The position numbers and the translations under genes were made by a program. From Echinometra lucunter (lineage: Eukaryota > Echinodermata > Echinoidea > Camarodonta > Echinometridae), in assembly GCA_029962745.1 (NCBI GenBank), contig CM057162.1, positions 13,107,139 to 13,171,138 of the forward strand: a stretch of DNA of 64,000 bases, read 5' to 3'. Of the stretch, positions 63,999-64,000 are shown piece by piece. Under the pieces are notes generated by a model. The model made no database searches. It saw nothing but the letters and a program-made list of their open reading frames with translations, and was not told the origin of the DNA. Every line of letters begins with the position of its first letter. Position 1 is the stretch's first letter.

Positions 63999-64000
63999 TG

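Overview
This is eukaryotic nuclear DNA, AT-rich, full of introns and dense in short repeats. The proteins that can be read (an almost invariant GSK3 and a deuterostome-type SNAPC2), the abundance of TACATGTA-type motifs and the many short inverted-repeat transposons point to a marine deuterostome, most likely an echinoderm (sea urchin). The species assignment is inference. All gene models below were read by eye from splice sites, reading frame and remembered family sequences; no alignment was run.

Layout. (1) Positions 1-38862, minus strand: the first three coding exons of glycogen synthase kinase-3 (GSK3). Exon 1 is at 38775-38862, exon 2 at 1847-2040 and exon 3 at 330-413; the rest of the kinase lies beyond the left edge. 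Intron 1 is about 36.7 kb and holds no other gene I can support. It is filled with non-autonomous DNA transposons, a LINE 3' end (19453-20285), microsatellites and a 2.5 kb TIR element built from a 50/100-bp minisatellite (2712-5216). (2) 38863-41844: the interval between two divergent genes, containing a broken LINE reverse transcriptase. (3) 41845-56603, plus strand: a gene whose first six coding exons plus the start of the seventh match SNAPC2 (SNAP45, a subunit of the snRNA-activating complex). Unlike human SNAPC2 (about 334 residues), it continues into a tail of roughly 1,800 residues with nine canonical AT-hooks and a C-terminal SILK + RVSF pair typical of protein phosphatase-1 docking. 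The last exon is nearly 6 kb and is broken once by an apparent one-base frame slip near 54574-54664. (4) 56604-63300: gene-free DNA with a cluster of foldback/MITE elements. (5) 63621-63998, minus strand: the C-terminal exon of an unidentified Ser/Thr/Pro/Gln-rich protein with a possible poly(A) signal at 63312-63317.

The most interesting part is the SNAPC2-like gene. Its N-terminal ~360 residues appear to cover the whole length of the vertebrate protein, including the short motif close to the human C-terminus. The rest is a long, disordered, AT-hook-rich extension ending in a predicted PP1-docking module. This suggests a basal snRNA-promoter factor that can also bind AT-rich DNA and recruit a phosphatase. 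The mobile-element content is also notable: several elements flanked by TTAA, one nested precisely inside a tRNA-like SINE, and a 78-bp hairpin segment found in opposite orientations in two copies of one repeat family.
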